Of a DNA stretch of 64,000 bases, positions 1 to 8,417 are shown one piece after another. A model generated the notes under the pieces. It had not been told where the DNA came from. It did not search any database and worked only from the letters and a program-made list of their open reading frames with translations. The stretch's first letter is position 1; each line of letters starts with the position of its first letter. The DNA is from Phocaeicola sartorii JCM 17136 = DSM 21941 (GTDB lineage Bacteria > Bacteroidota > Bacteroidia > Bacteroidales > Bacteroidaceae), in the NCBI RefSeq assembly GCF_000614185.1, contig NZ_BAKM01000002.1, positions 1 through 64,000 of the forward strand, written 5' to 3'. Both the position numbers and the translations under genes were made by a program.

Positions 1-1
1 A

Positions 2-130
2 TTTTTTCCTTTAAAGGTAAGTACTATAATTCTTAGTATTATAAATGTTGTAAATATACCCTTCATATCCTCCACAGGTCAGAAGAATACAGATGCGGTA
101 CGGTGGTTCCATAACGCTGGAAATGTTTAA
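2..130 (+). CDS. C-terminal end of an upstream gene (partial, unidentified)
   Basis: One frame is open from the first bases of the window to a TAA at 128-130, giving about 42 residues that start hydrophobic (beta-branched residues) and end with a polar tail. The next gene starts 48 bases later on the same strand, so this is plausibly the tail of the preceding capsule gene. I do not recognise the family. The other two forward frames contain stops in this stretch. It could also be chance open frame. Confidence 0.35.
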   Translation, partial: FFPLKVSTIILSIINVVNIPFISSTGQKNTDAVRWFHNAGNV

Positions 131-178
131 AATTATTGGGTAAAAAACAAATGTTTATCATGGACTTTTTGTTGTGAT

Positions 179-1509
179 ATGGTTGGACTTTTTCTGTTGA
201 TCGTTGCTTTATGCTTGTATTTTTGTAGAAAGACAGTTGGCTCATTGCTTATTTTTATGTCGTTTTGTCTTGATGGTTTCCAAGTTCTGACTTTGTCGGT
301 ATTAGGAGGAAAATCATCAGATTATGCTTTTATATACGTTGTTGTAGTCACTGTTTATCATGCTATATGTACACCAGGCTATTTTAGGAGGACTGTGATA
401 AGCAGGTATATAAACTTGTTTTTGTTGATGTTGTTATGCTGTTCTCTTTTTTCATATTTTCATTATGGATTCTCCTTGTATCAAATATTTCAGGCCAGTA
501 GGGAGTATTATGTTATATTGTGCTATTACTTTCTTGTGAGGTTACCTTTGAGGCAAGTTTCTTCTATTCTGAAAATTCTTTCATGTTTAACTTTATGTGT
601 GTCTATTATATATATAGCGCAAGTTTTGGTGGTTCATGCACCTTTATTGCCTTATGAAAATGTGGACAAGATAGAGGTGGATGAAACGACAGGATTGATC
701 CGCTTGTATAATTATCCGATATTGTTGTATTTCTTTCTTTTTGTGTCATTTTTATATCCGTCGTTTTATAAGCAAAAAGCAAAATATGTCAGAGGAGTTT
801 GTTTAATGGCTCTTTTTTGTACTTTGGGAAGATCCGGAATCGCATCGGTTGTATTATTATTGATAATCGGTTTGTTACTGTCGGGCAGATTGACTATAAA
901 TTTGAAAACTCTTTGTGTTATCTGCCTATTCGTTTTGCCTTTTATAGGATTGGTTCGTGATAGATTTGTGTCAAATGGCAAGACGCAAAGTGATTTTGCT
1001 TTTCTGTTTAGTGGAGATTTGGCTGATATGAATATGGGGGACTTCACTAAAGAAGGGGCGACTTTAACCTATCGTTTTGCTTGGGTATATGAACGCTATG
1101 TCTATTTGCGGCAGCAAAATAATGGAGAACTGTTATGGGGATTGGGACTCATATCAGGAAATCAGCCAAAGCGTTAAAAATGTATGATTTTAAGTTGGGA
1201 TTGACCAATAAAGATACTGGCTATCCGCATCAATTGGGAACTCCAGACATTGCATGGGGGAATATTTTGTCTCGATTCGGAATGATAGGCATTGTATTTT
1301 ATATCATATTCTGGGGGATAATTATCAGAAAAATGTGGAAAAGCAGAAAGGAAGATCCGATAGTGTTGTGTGGAATGCTGTATGTAATGGCTTATGTTAT
1401 GACCTCTGTAGCAGGATCGTCTATTTCATATACCACTTTTATGGCATTTCCTTTTTTGATCTTGTCGTTGATTGGAACCACTCAAAAAACAAAATATGGA
1501 GAATCATAA
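179..1509 (+). pseudogene. wzy: O-antigen/capsule polymerase Wzy-like membrane protein, interrupted by one frameshift
   Basis: Predicted inner-membrane polymerase that joins capsule repeat units in the Wzx/Wzy pathway. The first frame (179-1177, 332 residues) has many hydrophobic segments and a central loop with the LGRSGIAS stretch, as in O-antigen ligase/polymerase proteins. It stops just after a GLGLIS motif. The next frame (to 1509) continues with the expected IGL...QLGTPDIAW region and two more membrane segments. Adding one base in the AAA run at 1168-1170 joins both into one protein of about 443 residues. The sign of the break (one base missing) matches many others in this window, so a sequencing undercall is at least as likely as a real mutation. 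It overlaps the next glycosyltransferase start by 14 bases, which suggests one operon. Confidence 0.75.
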
Positions 1510-2323
1510 ACGGCCTTTAGTGTCTGTCGTGACAGTGACTTACAACTGTGAAAAGAGGATAGCCAGGACAATAGAAAGTGTTATCAATCAGTCTTATACT
1601 AATATAGAGTATATCGTGATTGATGGTAAAAGTACAGATAATACATTGAGTGTCATAGAAAAGTATAGAGACAAGCTCGATTATGTGATATCGGAGCCTG
1701 ATTTGGGCATATTTGATGCTATGAATAAAGGAATAGCTGTGGCAAATGGATTGTGGATAAATTTTATGAATGCGGGTGATGTATTTGTACACTCTGGAGT
1801 TTTGGAGGAAATCGTCCAAAGTAATCATAACGATGTGGGAGTTATATTTGGTGATAAAGCTTTGTTGTTGAAAGATGGCATATACCAGATAGCCGCAAGA
1901 CCTTTTTATAAGGTTGGTGGTACAGGAATGGGGATCAATCATCAATGCGTGTTTGTAAGAACAGATTTAATAAAGGGATCTCCATTTGACCTACAGTTTA
2001 AAGTTGCTGCCGATTATAAAATGATTCATTCTCTATACACAATGGGAATTGCTTTCAAGTATGTTGCCAAGCCTGTTGCGTTAGTGGAGAGCACCGGATT
2101 CTCAACCCGAAATAAGCATCGCCAAATGTTGGAAGAAGAAAGGATATTAGGCCTGCCTCATCGTTCTGTTTTTGTCTTTTACAAAGAAAGTATAATAGGA
2201 AAAATGAAAAGGATGTTGCTGGCGGCCCTTCCGGTATGTATTGTTAGAAGAATCAATTCACATAACCCTAATATAAAAAAAATAGATTGTAAAAATGGAT
2301 TTTGTCTTGTTGTGGGTCAATAA
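1496..2323 (+). CDS. Family 2 glycosyltransferase (capsule)
   Basis: Cytoplasmic GT-A glycosyltransferase that adds one sugar to the lipid-linked capsule repeat unit. The N-terminus has the GT2 pattern: VSVVTVTYN, then IEYIVIDGKSTDNT and SEPDLGIFDAMNKGI, with an NAGD sequence in the metal-binding DXD position. About 275 residues, normal for the WcaA-like subgroup. I chose the ATG at 1496 rather than a TTG at 1472, because the ATG gives the canonical short N-terminus and overlaps the Wzy stop. Its 3' end overlaps the Stealth gene by 29 bases, consistent with translational coupling in the operon. The donor and acceptor sugars cannot be read from sequence. Confidence 0.88.
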   Translation: MENHKRPLVSVVTVTYNCEKRIARTIESVINQSYTNIEYIVIDGKSTDNTLSVIEKYRDKLDYVISEPDLGIFDAMNKGIAVANGLWINFMNAGDVFVHSGVLEEIVQSNHNDVGVIFGDKALLLKDGIYQIAARPFYKVGGTGMGINHQCVFVRTDLIKGSPFDLQFKVAADYKMIHSLYTMGIAFKYVAKPVALVESTGFSTRNKHRQMLEEERILGLPHRSVFVFYKESIIGKMKRMLLAALPVCIVRRINSHNPNIKKIDCKNGFCLVVGQ

Positions 2324-3269
2324 TAAAGATCCCGAATGGCTGGCCCGATACCAGCAATACTCTGTCAAAGAAAAGGGTATAAAAAATACTTGTCGATTTC
2401 GTGATTGGGACAATTTAAAATATTGGTTTCGGGGAATAGAAAAGTATGCGGACTGGGTGGAACATGTTTTTTTTATAACGGACAGGCAAATTCCGGACTG
2501 GATGAATGTTCATCATCCAAAATTGAAAATAGTCTTTCACGATGAATATATTCCTCATGAGTTTTTGCCGACTTTTTCTTCGAATACGATTGAAATGTTT
2601 CTGCATAGGATTCCGGATTTGAGTGAGCGTTTTGTATTGTTTAATGACGATTTCTTTATTATAAACAAATTGTCTTCTGAACGGTTTTTCCGTAACGGGC
2701 TTCCTTGTGATATTTCAGCTTTTGATGTTTATCCAGGATATGGATTGTCAACCAATAATATGTGTAATCTTGAATTGCTTAATCGCAATATATCAAAGAA
2801 TGAAAGCTTGAGGAAATACTTTTGGAAATGGTTCTCTGTGCATAATGGGGTGAATTTGTTTCGTACTTTGCTTCTTATGTGGTGGCCCTATTTTGTCGGT
2901 TTTTTAGATCCGCATTTACCTCAACCTTTTTTAAAATCCGTCTTTAAGGAAGTGTGGGAGAAAGAGGGTATAGCAATCAGGGAGTCATTAAAATCTCCTT
3001 TTAGGCAAAGGACGAATATAACTCAGTATTTAATGAGATATTGGCAACTTGCGACGGGTCGTTATGCTAATATTGATTTATTTGAAGACAGTACTTGTTT
3101 TCATTTGGAGGATTCCAATCTGCATGAGGCTGTTGATTGTATTGTTCACCGGAAAAAAAGCATTATTGTAATAAATGATACGGAGAAAACAAATTTTGTT
3201 CAAAGTAAAGACTTGATAAATAATGCATTTGAATGTGTTTTTCCTGATAAGTCATCTTTTGAAAAATAG
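2295..3269 (+). CDS. Stealth-family capsular polysaccharide phosphotransferase
   Basis: Stealth proteins transfer sugar-1-phosphates (for example hexose-1-phosphate) to build phosphodiester-linked capsule. The N-terminus FVLLWVNNKDPEW matches conserved region 1. The stretch with RDWDNLKYWFRGIEKYADWV, FITDRQIPDW, NTIEMFLHRIPDLSERF and FNDDFF matches conserved region 2. A later HNGVNLFRTLLLMW stretch could be region 3. Length is 324 residues, in the usual range. It overlaps the upstream GT2 gene and is followed by a GT4 gene 22 bases later. The presence of this enzyme suggests that the capsule made here carries phosphate bridges. Membership is clear; the exact donor is unknown. Confidence 0.87.
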   Translation: MDFVLLWVNNKDPEWLARYQQYSVKEKGIKNTCRFRDWDNLKYWFRGIEKYADWVEHVFFITDRQIPDWMNVHHPKLKIVFHDEYIPHEFLPTFSSNTIEMFLHRIPDLSERFVLFNDDFFIINKLSSERFFRNGLPCDISAFDVYPGYGLSTNNMCNLELLNRNISKNESLRKYFWKWFSVHNGVNLFRTLLLMWWPYFVGFLDPHLPQPFLKSVFKEVWEKEGIAIRESLKSPFRQRTNITQYLMRYWQLATGRYANIDLFEDSTCFHLEDSNLHEAVDCIVHRKKSIIVINDTEKTNFVQSKDLINNAFECVFPDKSSFEK

Positions 3270-3291
3270 TAACTGTTAAACAATAAATGAT

Positions 3292-4305
3292 ATGAATATA
3301 GCTTTTATTACTCCTACTTTTTATATCGCTCCTGCCGGAGGAATTAAGTTGCAGGCTTTGATGTGGAAACAGGGTTTGGAGAAGTTTGGTCATCAAGTCA
3401 CTCTGATTGATAGTTGGAAAGGTTACGTATGGACAGATTTTGATCTGTTTTTTATTTTCGGCTATGGAGGGAATCTAAAGACCATTGTGGAAGCATTATC
3501 GAAAATAACAGATAATATTGTTTTGGCTCCTATTATTGATACAAATTATTCTGTATCGTTATTTCGTATGGCTGCTAAATACTTGAAGTGTTCCACCCTT
3601 AGATTGCATAGTGTTTATAATGATTTATATGAAGTGCGAAATAAAATAAGATTATTTTATGCCCGTTCAGCGTATGAGATGAAGTATTTGACGGATGGTT
3701 TGGGTATTAGTGACAATAAAATAATTGTGCTTCCATTGTCTTGTCGGATAAAAGTTCCGGTAAAAATGCCTCCTAAAGAATCGTTCTGCTTTCATGTCAG
3801 TCTTTTAGTTAATCCGGGGAAAAATGTAAAAAGGTTAATAGAGGCTGCTGTGAAGTATGATTTTAAATTAGTACTCGCAGGAACATTGCGGAATAAAGAG
3901 GAAGAACACTTGTTGCTCAGCTGGATTCGCAATCATGAAAATATAAAATATGTTGGATTTCTGTCAGAGGATGAATTACTTGTGTATTATTTAAGAGCCA
4001 AAGTGTTTGCATTGCCTAGTACCTATGAAGGAGTAGGCATGGTGGCTTTGGAGGCGGCTGCTTGTGGATGTAACATTGTTTTGACAAAAAATGGAGGTCC
4101 GAAAGAATACTATGATAATCATGTTTATTTGGTTAATCCTTATGATGTGGATGAAATAGGGACTGCTGTTGTACATGCGATGAATAACAATGACTATCAA
4201 CCTTGTTTAATGGAACATATCAAGCGGAATTACAGTTTTGAAATTTGTTCTCAGAAATTAAATGCTACAATAACTAACATAAAACAGACTTGTATAGAGT
4301 CTTAA
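3292..4305 (+). CDS. Family 4 (group 1) glycosyltransferase
   Basis: Retaining GT-B glycosyltransferase acting on the cytoplasmic side during capsule repeat-unit assembly. The N-terminal half begins with NIAFITPTFYIAPAGGIKLQ, a nucleotide-fold start with a glycine-rich loop. The C-terminal half has the GT4 donor site: YVGFLSEDELLVYY, then LPSTYEGVGMVALEAAACG, with the EGVGMVALEA stretch in the E-x7-E position. 337 residues. It is 12 bases ahead of the next glycosyltransferase and in the same orientation, so it is part of the operon. Sugar specificity cannot be assigned. Confidence 0.86.
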   Translation: MNIAFITPTFYIAPAGGIKLQALMWKQGLEKFGHQVTLIDSWKGYVWTDFDLFFIFGYGGNLKTIVEALSKITDNIVLAPIIDTNYSVSLFRMAAKYLKCSTLRLHSVYNDLYEVRNKIRLFYARSAYEMKYLTDGLGISDNKIIVLPLSCRIKVPVKMPPKESFCFHVSLLVNPGKNVKRLIEAAVKYDFKLVLAGTLRNKEEEHLLLSWIRNHENIKYVGFLSEDELLVYYLRAKVFALPSTYEGVGMVALEAAACGCNIVLTKNGGPKEYYDNHVYLVNPYDVDEIGTAVVHAMNNNDYQPCLMEHIKRNYSFEICSQKLNATITNIKQTCIES

Positions 4306-4317
4306 AATGCTATTACA

Positions 4318-5217
4318 ATGTTGTTGCTTTCCATCTGTATTCCTTGTTATAAACGCATAAATCAAGTTCGAAATACGTTGAACAGTATTTATGAAGCGAA
4401 CTCAGAGATCTCTATGAATGATTATGAGGTCATTCTTTCAGATAACGATCCGGAAATGGAAGTAAAAACATTGATGGATGAATTTTCGGATAAAATAAAT
4501 TTGTTTTATTATCATACTGGTTGTGAAGGATTTCTCAATTCATATCATGTGTTAACCTATGCTAAGGGCAAACTATTGAAACTTCATAATAGCCAGAACC
4601 TGTTTCAGAAAGGAGCACTGCAACATTTGATTGAAGAAGTACTACAAGAAAAAATGAATAAAACTTTGATGTTTCATACGAATGGATTTTTAGGTAAAAA
4701 AGTTATTTGTAAATATGGAAATTTCAATGATTTTATGAATGCGCTATCGTTTTGGTCTTCATGGAGTGGAGGGTTTAGCATTTGGAAAGAAGACTTTGAT
4801 GCAATGGAGAAAATAGAATTGAATGCGTTGTTTCCGCATACTTCAGTTTTCTTAACGCAATATGCCGCCAAGGTTTTTCTGATAGACGATACCCCCATAT
4901 ATCATGTACAACGCATTGCAAAAAGAGGTGGGCATAACAAGTTCAAGGCTTTTACCATAGATTATCCGTCATTGATTGTGGGCAGTTATATGAAAGGTCA
5001 TATCTCATTGAATTGTAAGGATTCGATTTTGAAAGATATCTGTACTCAATATCTTCCTACTTTGCTTTTTAATAAATACATTGTGCGCATTGAAACTTTT
5101 GATGCGACCGGATACAGAGAGAACATCAAGCGGTATTTCCCTAAATATGCCTATTGGACAGCATGGATGAATGTCATGTTTGTTCCTTTTAGAATGATTA
5201 AAAGGAAACTTTTCTGA
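4318..5217 (+). CDS. Family 2-like glycosyltransferase
   Basis: Starts with LLSICIPCYKRINQVRNTLN, the usual GT2 first strand and helix, followed by YEVILSDNDPEMEV in the nucleotide-binding position. The region with LTYAKGKLLKLHNS replaces the usual DDD motif with LHN, so the metal site is atypical. 299 residues. This variant is found in Bacteroidales capsule loci. It is the last gene of the forward capsule block; a 99-base gap follows before the toxin-antitoxin pair. Function as a capsule sugar transferase is inferred from fold and context. Confidence 0.78.
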   Translation: MLLLSICIPCYKRINQVRNTLNSIYEANSEISMNDYEVILSDNDPEMEVKTLMDEFSDKINLFYYHTGCEGFLNSYHVLTYAKGKLLKLHNSQNLFQKGALQHLIEEVLQEKMNKTLMFHTNGFLGKKVICKYGNFNDFMNALSFWSSWSGGFSIWKEDFDAMEKIELNALFPHTSVFLTQYAAKVFLIDDTPIYHVQRIAKRGGHNKFKAFTIDYPSLIVGSYMKGHISLNCKDSILKDICTQYLPTLLFNKYIVRIETFDATGYRENIKRYFPKYAYWTAWMNVMFVPFRMIKRKLF

Positions 5218-5316
5218 AAAGTTAAATCTTCATTTTAATCGGAAAAGAATGGCATAATGTGATGCGGATAATTAGAAAAGTATTATTTTTGTAAAAACGA
5301 TTAAATGTATTAAGGT

Positions 5317-5538
5317 ATGAGAATCTCGTATTCGGATGCAGCCCAGATGGAGTTGCTTTATGCTATAAAGAATATTCGTACAGAAAGTGAACTGAATGAG
5401 TTGAAACTGGCTCTTTCTCATTTCTTTGCTGATAAGGCACAAAAGGAACTGGACGAATTGTGGGACTCCGGTGTGTTGGATCAGAAAAAATTGGATGAAT
5501 TGAGAGAACAACATCTCAGAACTCCTTATCGGTCATGA
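5317..5538 (+). CDS. Small antitoxin-like protein paired with a PIN toxin
   Basis: 73-residue protein, mainly helical and charged (SELNELKLALSHFF, then QKELDELWDSG). It ends with the TGA of an ATGA overlap with the PIN-domain gene, the usual arrangement for type II toxin-antitoxin pairs. A TATTTTTG box at 5284-5291, 25 bases ahead of the start, fits the Bacteroides -7 consensus, though I see no matching TTTG upstream. I do not recognise a DNA-binding motif with certainty. The antitoxin role is inferred from size, overlap and partner. Confidence 0.7.
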   Translation: MRISYSDAAQMELLYAIKNIRTESELNELKLALSHFFADKAQKELDELWDSGVLDQKKLDELREQHLRTPYRS

Positions 5539-5954
5539 AACGATTGGTGGTTCTGGACACGAATTGTTTGGTGCAGTCGCTTCCTGCAAAAAGTCCGTAC
5601 CATAAGATATGGGAAGATTTTCTGCAAGGGAAGTTTATGCTGTGCGTATCTAATGAAATACTGAATGAATACGAAGAGATTATAGAACGGTATTCTTCGG
5701 CCAGTGTAGCTCGGAATGTTATAAGTGCTATAGTGCATAGTCCTTATACGCTTTATAAAGAGGCCTCTTTTAAATTCAATTTGATAGAGGCGGATCCGGA
5801 TGATAATAAATTTGCAGATTGTGCTATTGTTGCAAATGCAGAGTACATAGTGTCTGAAGATGCTCATTTTCGTATACTGGCCACTTTCCCTTTTCCCAAA
5901 ATAAGAGTGGTAGGCTTGGATGAATTCTTGACTGATTTGTTGGTTGATATCTGA
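5535..5954 (+). CDS. PIN-domain ribonuclease, putative toxin of a type II TA pair
   Basis: 139-residue PIN-domain protein of the COG1569 type ('putative toxin-antitoxin system toxin component, PIN family'). The first acidic residue is in VVLDTNCLVQSL. The family signature ADPDDNKFADCAIVANAEY carries the second acidic cluster, and SEDAHFRIL the last. PIN domains are Mg-dependent single-strand ribonucleases. The gene overlaps the small upstream gene by four bases, so the two are co-translated. It lies just after a capsule operon, a common site for such pairs to stabilise or guard accessory DNA. The RNA target is unknown. Confidence 0.85.
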   Translation: MKRLVVLDTNCLVQSLPAKSPYHKIWEDFLQGKFMLCVSNEILNEYEEIIERYSSASVARNVISAIVHSPYTLYKEASFKFNLIEADPDDNKFADCAIVANAEYIVSEDAHFRILATFPFPKIRVVGLDEFLTDLLVDI

Positions 5955-6094
5955 GATTTAACAAAGACCAGGTTTCTATAGCCAAAGTTCCCAATATGTG
6001 TGTTCACCTTTGAAACACGAACTTGAAACAGGATTGGGGGGCTGAAACAGCCGCATTCCCACAAAAAAACGAATGTTTTATTTCTTTTAATATT

Positions 6095-6117
6095 CCCGGT
6101 CGCTTTCTGCGGCCGGG
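6095..6117 (+). other. GC-rich hairpin ahead of the DUF1972 glycosyltransferase
   Basis: CCCGGTCGC and GCGGCCGGG pair over nine positions (one T-G) around a TTTCT loop, 25 bases before the next start codon. No T-run follows, so a simple terminator is unlikely; a leader structure or attenuator is possible. A shorter GGCTG/CAGCC hairpin lies at 6040-6052. The 188-base gap between the PIN gene and the glycosyltransferase holds nothing else that I can support. Confidence 0.5.
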
Positions 6118-6142
6118 CTAAACTTCATACACTTAATTTTCA

Positions 6143-7273
6143 ATGAGAATCGCTTTTATCAGCACCCGTGGCATTCCTAATGATTACGGGGGCTTCGAGC
6201 AATTTGCCGAATACATATCTGTAGGTCTGGCAAACAGAGGTCATGAGGTGACCGTTTATTCCCCTCATTTTCATCCTTATAAGGAAAACAGTTACAAAGG
6301 AGTCCGCATCAAGCACATCTATAGTCCGGAGACATGGATGGGAAGTTCCGTGGGGAGTTTCTTCTATGATTTTGCTTCACTGCGTGATGCGTTGAAACGG
6401 GAGCGGTTTGACATCATTTATGAGGCGGGATACACCTCCATTGTGCCGGCATATATTTGGTTTAATGTAAAGAACATCAAATATCCCGTGTTCACCACGA
6501 ACATGGACGGGCTGGAATACAAGCGTACGAAATTCAACAGATGGGTACGGAAGTTCGTCTTTTGGGAAGAACGGATGACGGTGAAGCATAGCCATTACTT
6601 GATAGCCGACAACATGGGCATTCATGACTATTACAAAGAGAAGTATGGCAAGGAGAGCAAGTTTCTGGCGTACGGGGCTGATATCCATGAGGATTACAAT
6701 CCGGAGTATCTGAAAGAATTCGGGCTGGAGGAGAATGGTTATTATTTGCTGGTGGCTCGTTTGGAACCCGAAAACAATATAGCAATGGCAATCGACGGTT
6801 ATCTGGCATCCGAAGAGAACGGGCGCAGGCCGTTGGTCATTGTGGGAAAAACCAATACCCCTCATGGCAAGGAGCTGGTGGTCCGGTATGGTAAAGAGCG
6901 GCCGGTACGTTTCATCGGTGGCATTTATGATTTCAAAAAACTGAATTCCCTACGAAAATACTCTTTGGCCTATTTTCATGGGCATTCGGTAGGCGGAACG
7001 AACCCTTCATTACTGGAAGCTATGGCGTCCGGTTGTTTCATATTAGCCAATGACAATCTGTTCAACCGGGCGGTGTTGAAGCATCATGCGGAGTATTATA
7101 GTACTCCGGCGGAAGTAACCGGGTTGTTGAATGATATGGCTGCATATGTAGTGCGTGATAAGGAAAAATTTATCGCGGCAAATTTAGAGGAGATCCGTAC
7201 AGCGTATTCGTGGGAACATTTGGTGGATGAGCATGAAAAGTACTTTGAATGGTTACTGGCACAGAAACGCTGA
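6143..7273 (+). CDS. DUF1972-type glycosyltransferase (rhamnosyltransferase-like)
   Basis: GT-B glycosyltransferase with an N-terminal DUF1972 domain: FISTRGIPNDYGGFEQFAE is the family hallmark, followed by YEAGYTSI and TTNMDGLEYKRTKFN. The C-terminal donor half includes YYLLVARLEPENNI and HSVGGTNPSLLEAMASGC. 376 residues, full length. Proteins of this group transfer rhamnose or related sugars in exopolysaccharide synthesis. Only six bases separate it from the downstream YjbH-like gene, so the pair forms a small exopolysaccharide operon that is separate from the capsule block at the left edge. The sugar assignment is from family knowledge, not seen here. Confidence 0.87.
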   Translation: MRIAFISTRGIPNDYGGFEQFAEYISVGLANRGHEVTVYSPHFHPYKENSYKGVRIKHIYSPETWMGSSVGSFFYDFASLRDALKRERFDIIYEAGYTSIVPAYIWFNVKNIKYPVFTTNMDGLEYKRTKFNRWVRKFVFWEERMTVKHSHYLIADNMGIHDYYKEKYGKESKFLAYGADIHEDYNPEYLKEFGLEENGYYLLVARLEPENNIAMAIDGYLASEENGRRPLVIVGKTNTPHGKELVVRYGKERPVRFIGGIYDFKKLNSLRKYSLAYFHGHSVGGTNPSLLEAMASGCFILANDNLFNRAVLKHHAEYYSTPAEVTGLLNDMAAYVVRDKEKFIAANLEEIRTAYSWEHLVDEHEKYFEWLLAQKR

Positions 7274-7279
7274 AAAAAG

Positions 7280-8119
7280 ATGGGATTTATATCAAATAAG
7301 AAGAGATTATACAGGGTACTTACGGCTGTCTTGGTATTTCTGTCAATCAGTTTTTCCGTCTGTGGACAGGCGTTGAGAGGTACGACCGGACTGCTTCATG
7401 CGCCGACGGCCGATATGCAGCGGGACAAAACGTTTATGCTTGGAGGTAATGTGCTGGACATAACCCCGTTGCATTATTATGATTTTGATGTGAGATACAC
7501 TTTCAATTATTATCTCAACATTACGGTTTTTCCCTGGCTGGAAGTGGGATATACCTGTACGTTGAATTACGCCAATAAGGGTTCTACATATTTCCCGGAG
7601 CAGTCGTGGGGGAAATACACCAATCAGGACAGGTCTTTCAATTTCCGTCTTCGTGTCTGGAAAGAAGGATGGTGGAAAACGTGGACTCCGCAGATCGTGA
7701 TAGGGGTGGACGATCCGGGTACTCATGACAGTTACGGTGGAGGAGGCATATCAAGTCGTGACCAGAATGGTGGTAATTGCTTTTTCACCCGTTACTATAT
7801 TGCCGCAACGAAGCATGTTGGGGTTGATAATCTGGGAATGTTGGGAGTGCATCTTGCCTGGGTGCTGGACCGGCCGGCTACTTGGGAGCATCATAACCGT
7901 CCGGCTATAGGGGTGAATTTCCGGTTGGGATTGCCTGTGCAAGAATCTTGGGCTGTAAAAATGATAAATGGCTTGAACCTGATGGCGGAGTATGATGCAA
8001 GAACTTGCAATGTAGGTTTTGAGTACAGTTTCTGGGAAGACTATGTAAATCTTGTAGCCGAACTGAATAATGGGAAATACTTCTCGGGTGGACTTGTCTT
8101 TAAAATTCACTTGAAATGA
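7280..8119 (+). CDS. YjbH-like exopolysaccharide outer-membrane protein
   Basis: 279-residue protein with an N-terminal Sec signal (LTAVLVFLSISFSVCG, cleaved near the GQA) and beta-strand-rich mature part. The stretch RGTTGLLHAPTADMQRDKTF matches the conserved start of the YjbH domain, in which a new strand of the form GTTGxxxxPTA precedes an outer-membrane barrel. Strand repeats such as NITVFPWLEVGYT follow. A related protein is encoded at 40863-41591 on the other strand. YjbH proteins act in export or surface assembly of exopolysaccharide; the exact role is not settled. It follows the glycosyltransferase by six bases and is closed by a strong hairpin. Confidence 0.78.
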   Translation: MGFISNKKRLYRVLTAVLVFLSISFSVCGQALRGTTGLLHAPTADMQRDKTFMLGGNVLDITPLHYYDFDVRYTFNYYLNITVFPWLEVGYTCTLNYANKGSTYFPEQSWGKYTNQDRSFNFRLRVWKEGWWKTWTPQIVIGVDDPGTHDSYGGGGISSRDQNGGNCFFTRYYIAATKHVGVDNLGMLGVHLAWVLDRPATWEHHNRPAIGVNFRLGLPVQESWAVKMINGLNLMAEYDARTCNVGFEYSFWEDYVNLVAELNNGKYFSGGLVFKIHLK

Positions 8120-8141
8120 ATTTGTTTTCCAACTTTTATTG

Positions 8142-8175
8142 TTAATGCTAAGATAATGACTTATCTTAGCATTAA
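8142..8175 (+). terminator. Perfect 15-bp hairpin after the YjbH-like gene
   Basis: TTAATGCTAAGATAA and TTATCTTAGCATTAA are exact inverted repeats around a four-base TGAC loop, 23 bases after the stop codon. No long T-run follows, so termination is inferred from position and stem strength. Confidence 0.7.
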
Positions 8176-8197
8176 TAATCCATTTAAGAAAAAGAGA

Positions 8198-8340
8198 ATG
8201 ATGAAATATCCCATTGGTATACAGAGTTTTGATCAAATGCTACACCTTATCTGACAGATATGCGCAAAGTCACGAGAATTGGAATCAGTTTCTCATCGGT
8301 AACTATGACCGTGGAGGAATGGGAGGAAAAGATATTGTAA
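8198..8340 (+). pseudogene. Relic of an AAA-ATPase-like/PD-(D/E)XK nuclease gene with its middle deleted
   Basis: The start MMKYPIGIQSFDQ is the conserved N-terminus of the large AAA-ATPase_like plus PD-(D/E)XK family that is very common in Bacteroidales. It runs into a stop after 18 residues. In another frame the next bases encode YLTDMRKVTRIGISFSS followed by a VEEW-type tail and a TAA at 8338-8340, which is the typical C-terminal end of the same family. Head and tail are therefore joined with about 1.4 kb (roughly 480 codons) missing. It is non-functional, and marks this gap as a place of past recombination next to the RT module. Confidence 0.7.
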
Positions 8341-8380
8341 TCAAATCCTGTTTGTTTTTCTTTATTTTCCATCCTTTTGT

Positions 8381-8411
8381 TTTGTAGTATAGTGGAAAAT
8401 ATCTATTTTTG
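8381..8411 (+). promoter_or_regulatory. Bacteroides-type promoter for the RT module
   Basis: TTTG at 8381-8384 and TATTTTTG at 8404-8411 are separated by 19 bases. This matches the Bacteroides -33 (TTTG) and -7 (TAnnTTTG) elements well. Transcription would start near 8418, leaving a leader of about 220 bases before the RT start codon. Confidence 0.6.
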
Positions 8412-8417
8412 TACAAA

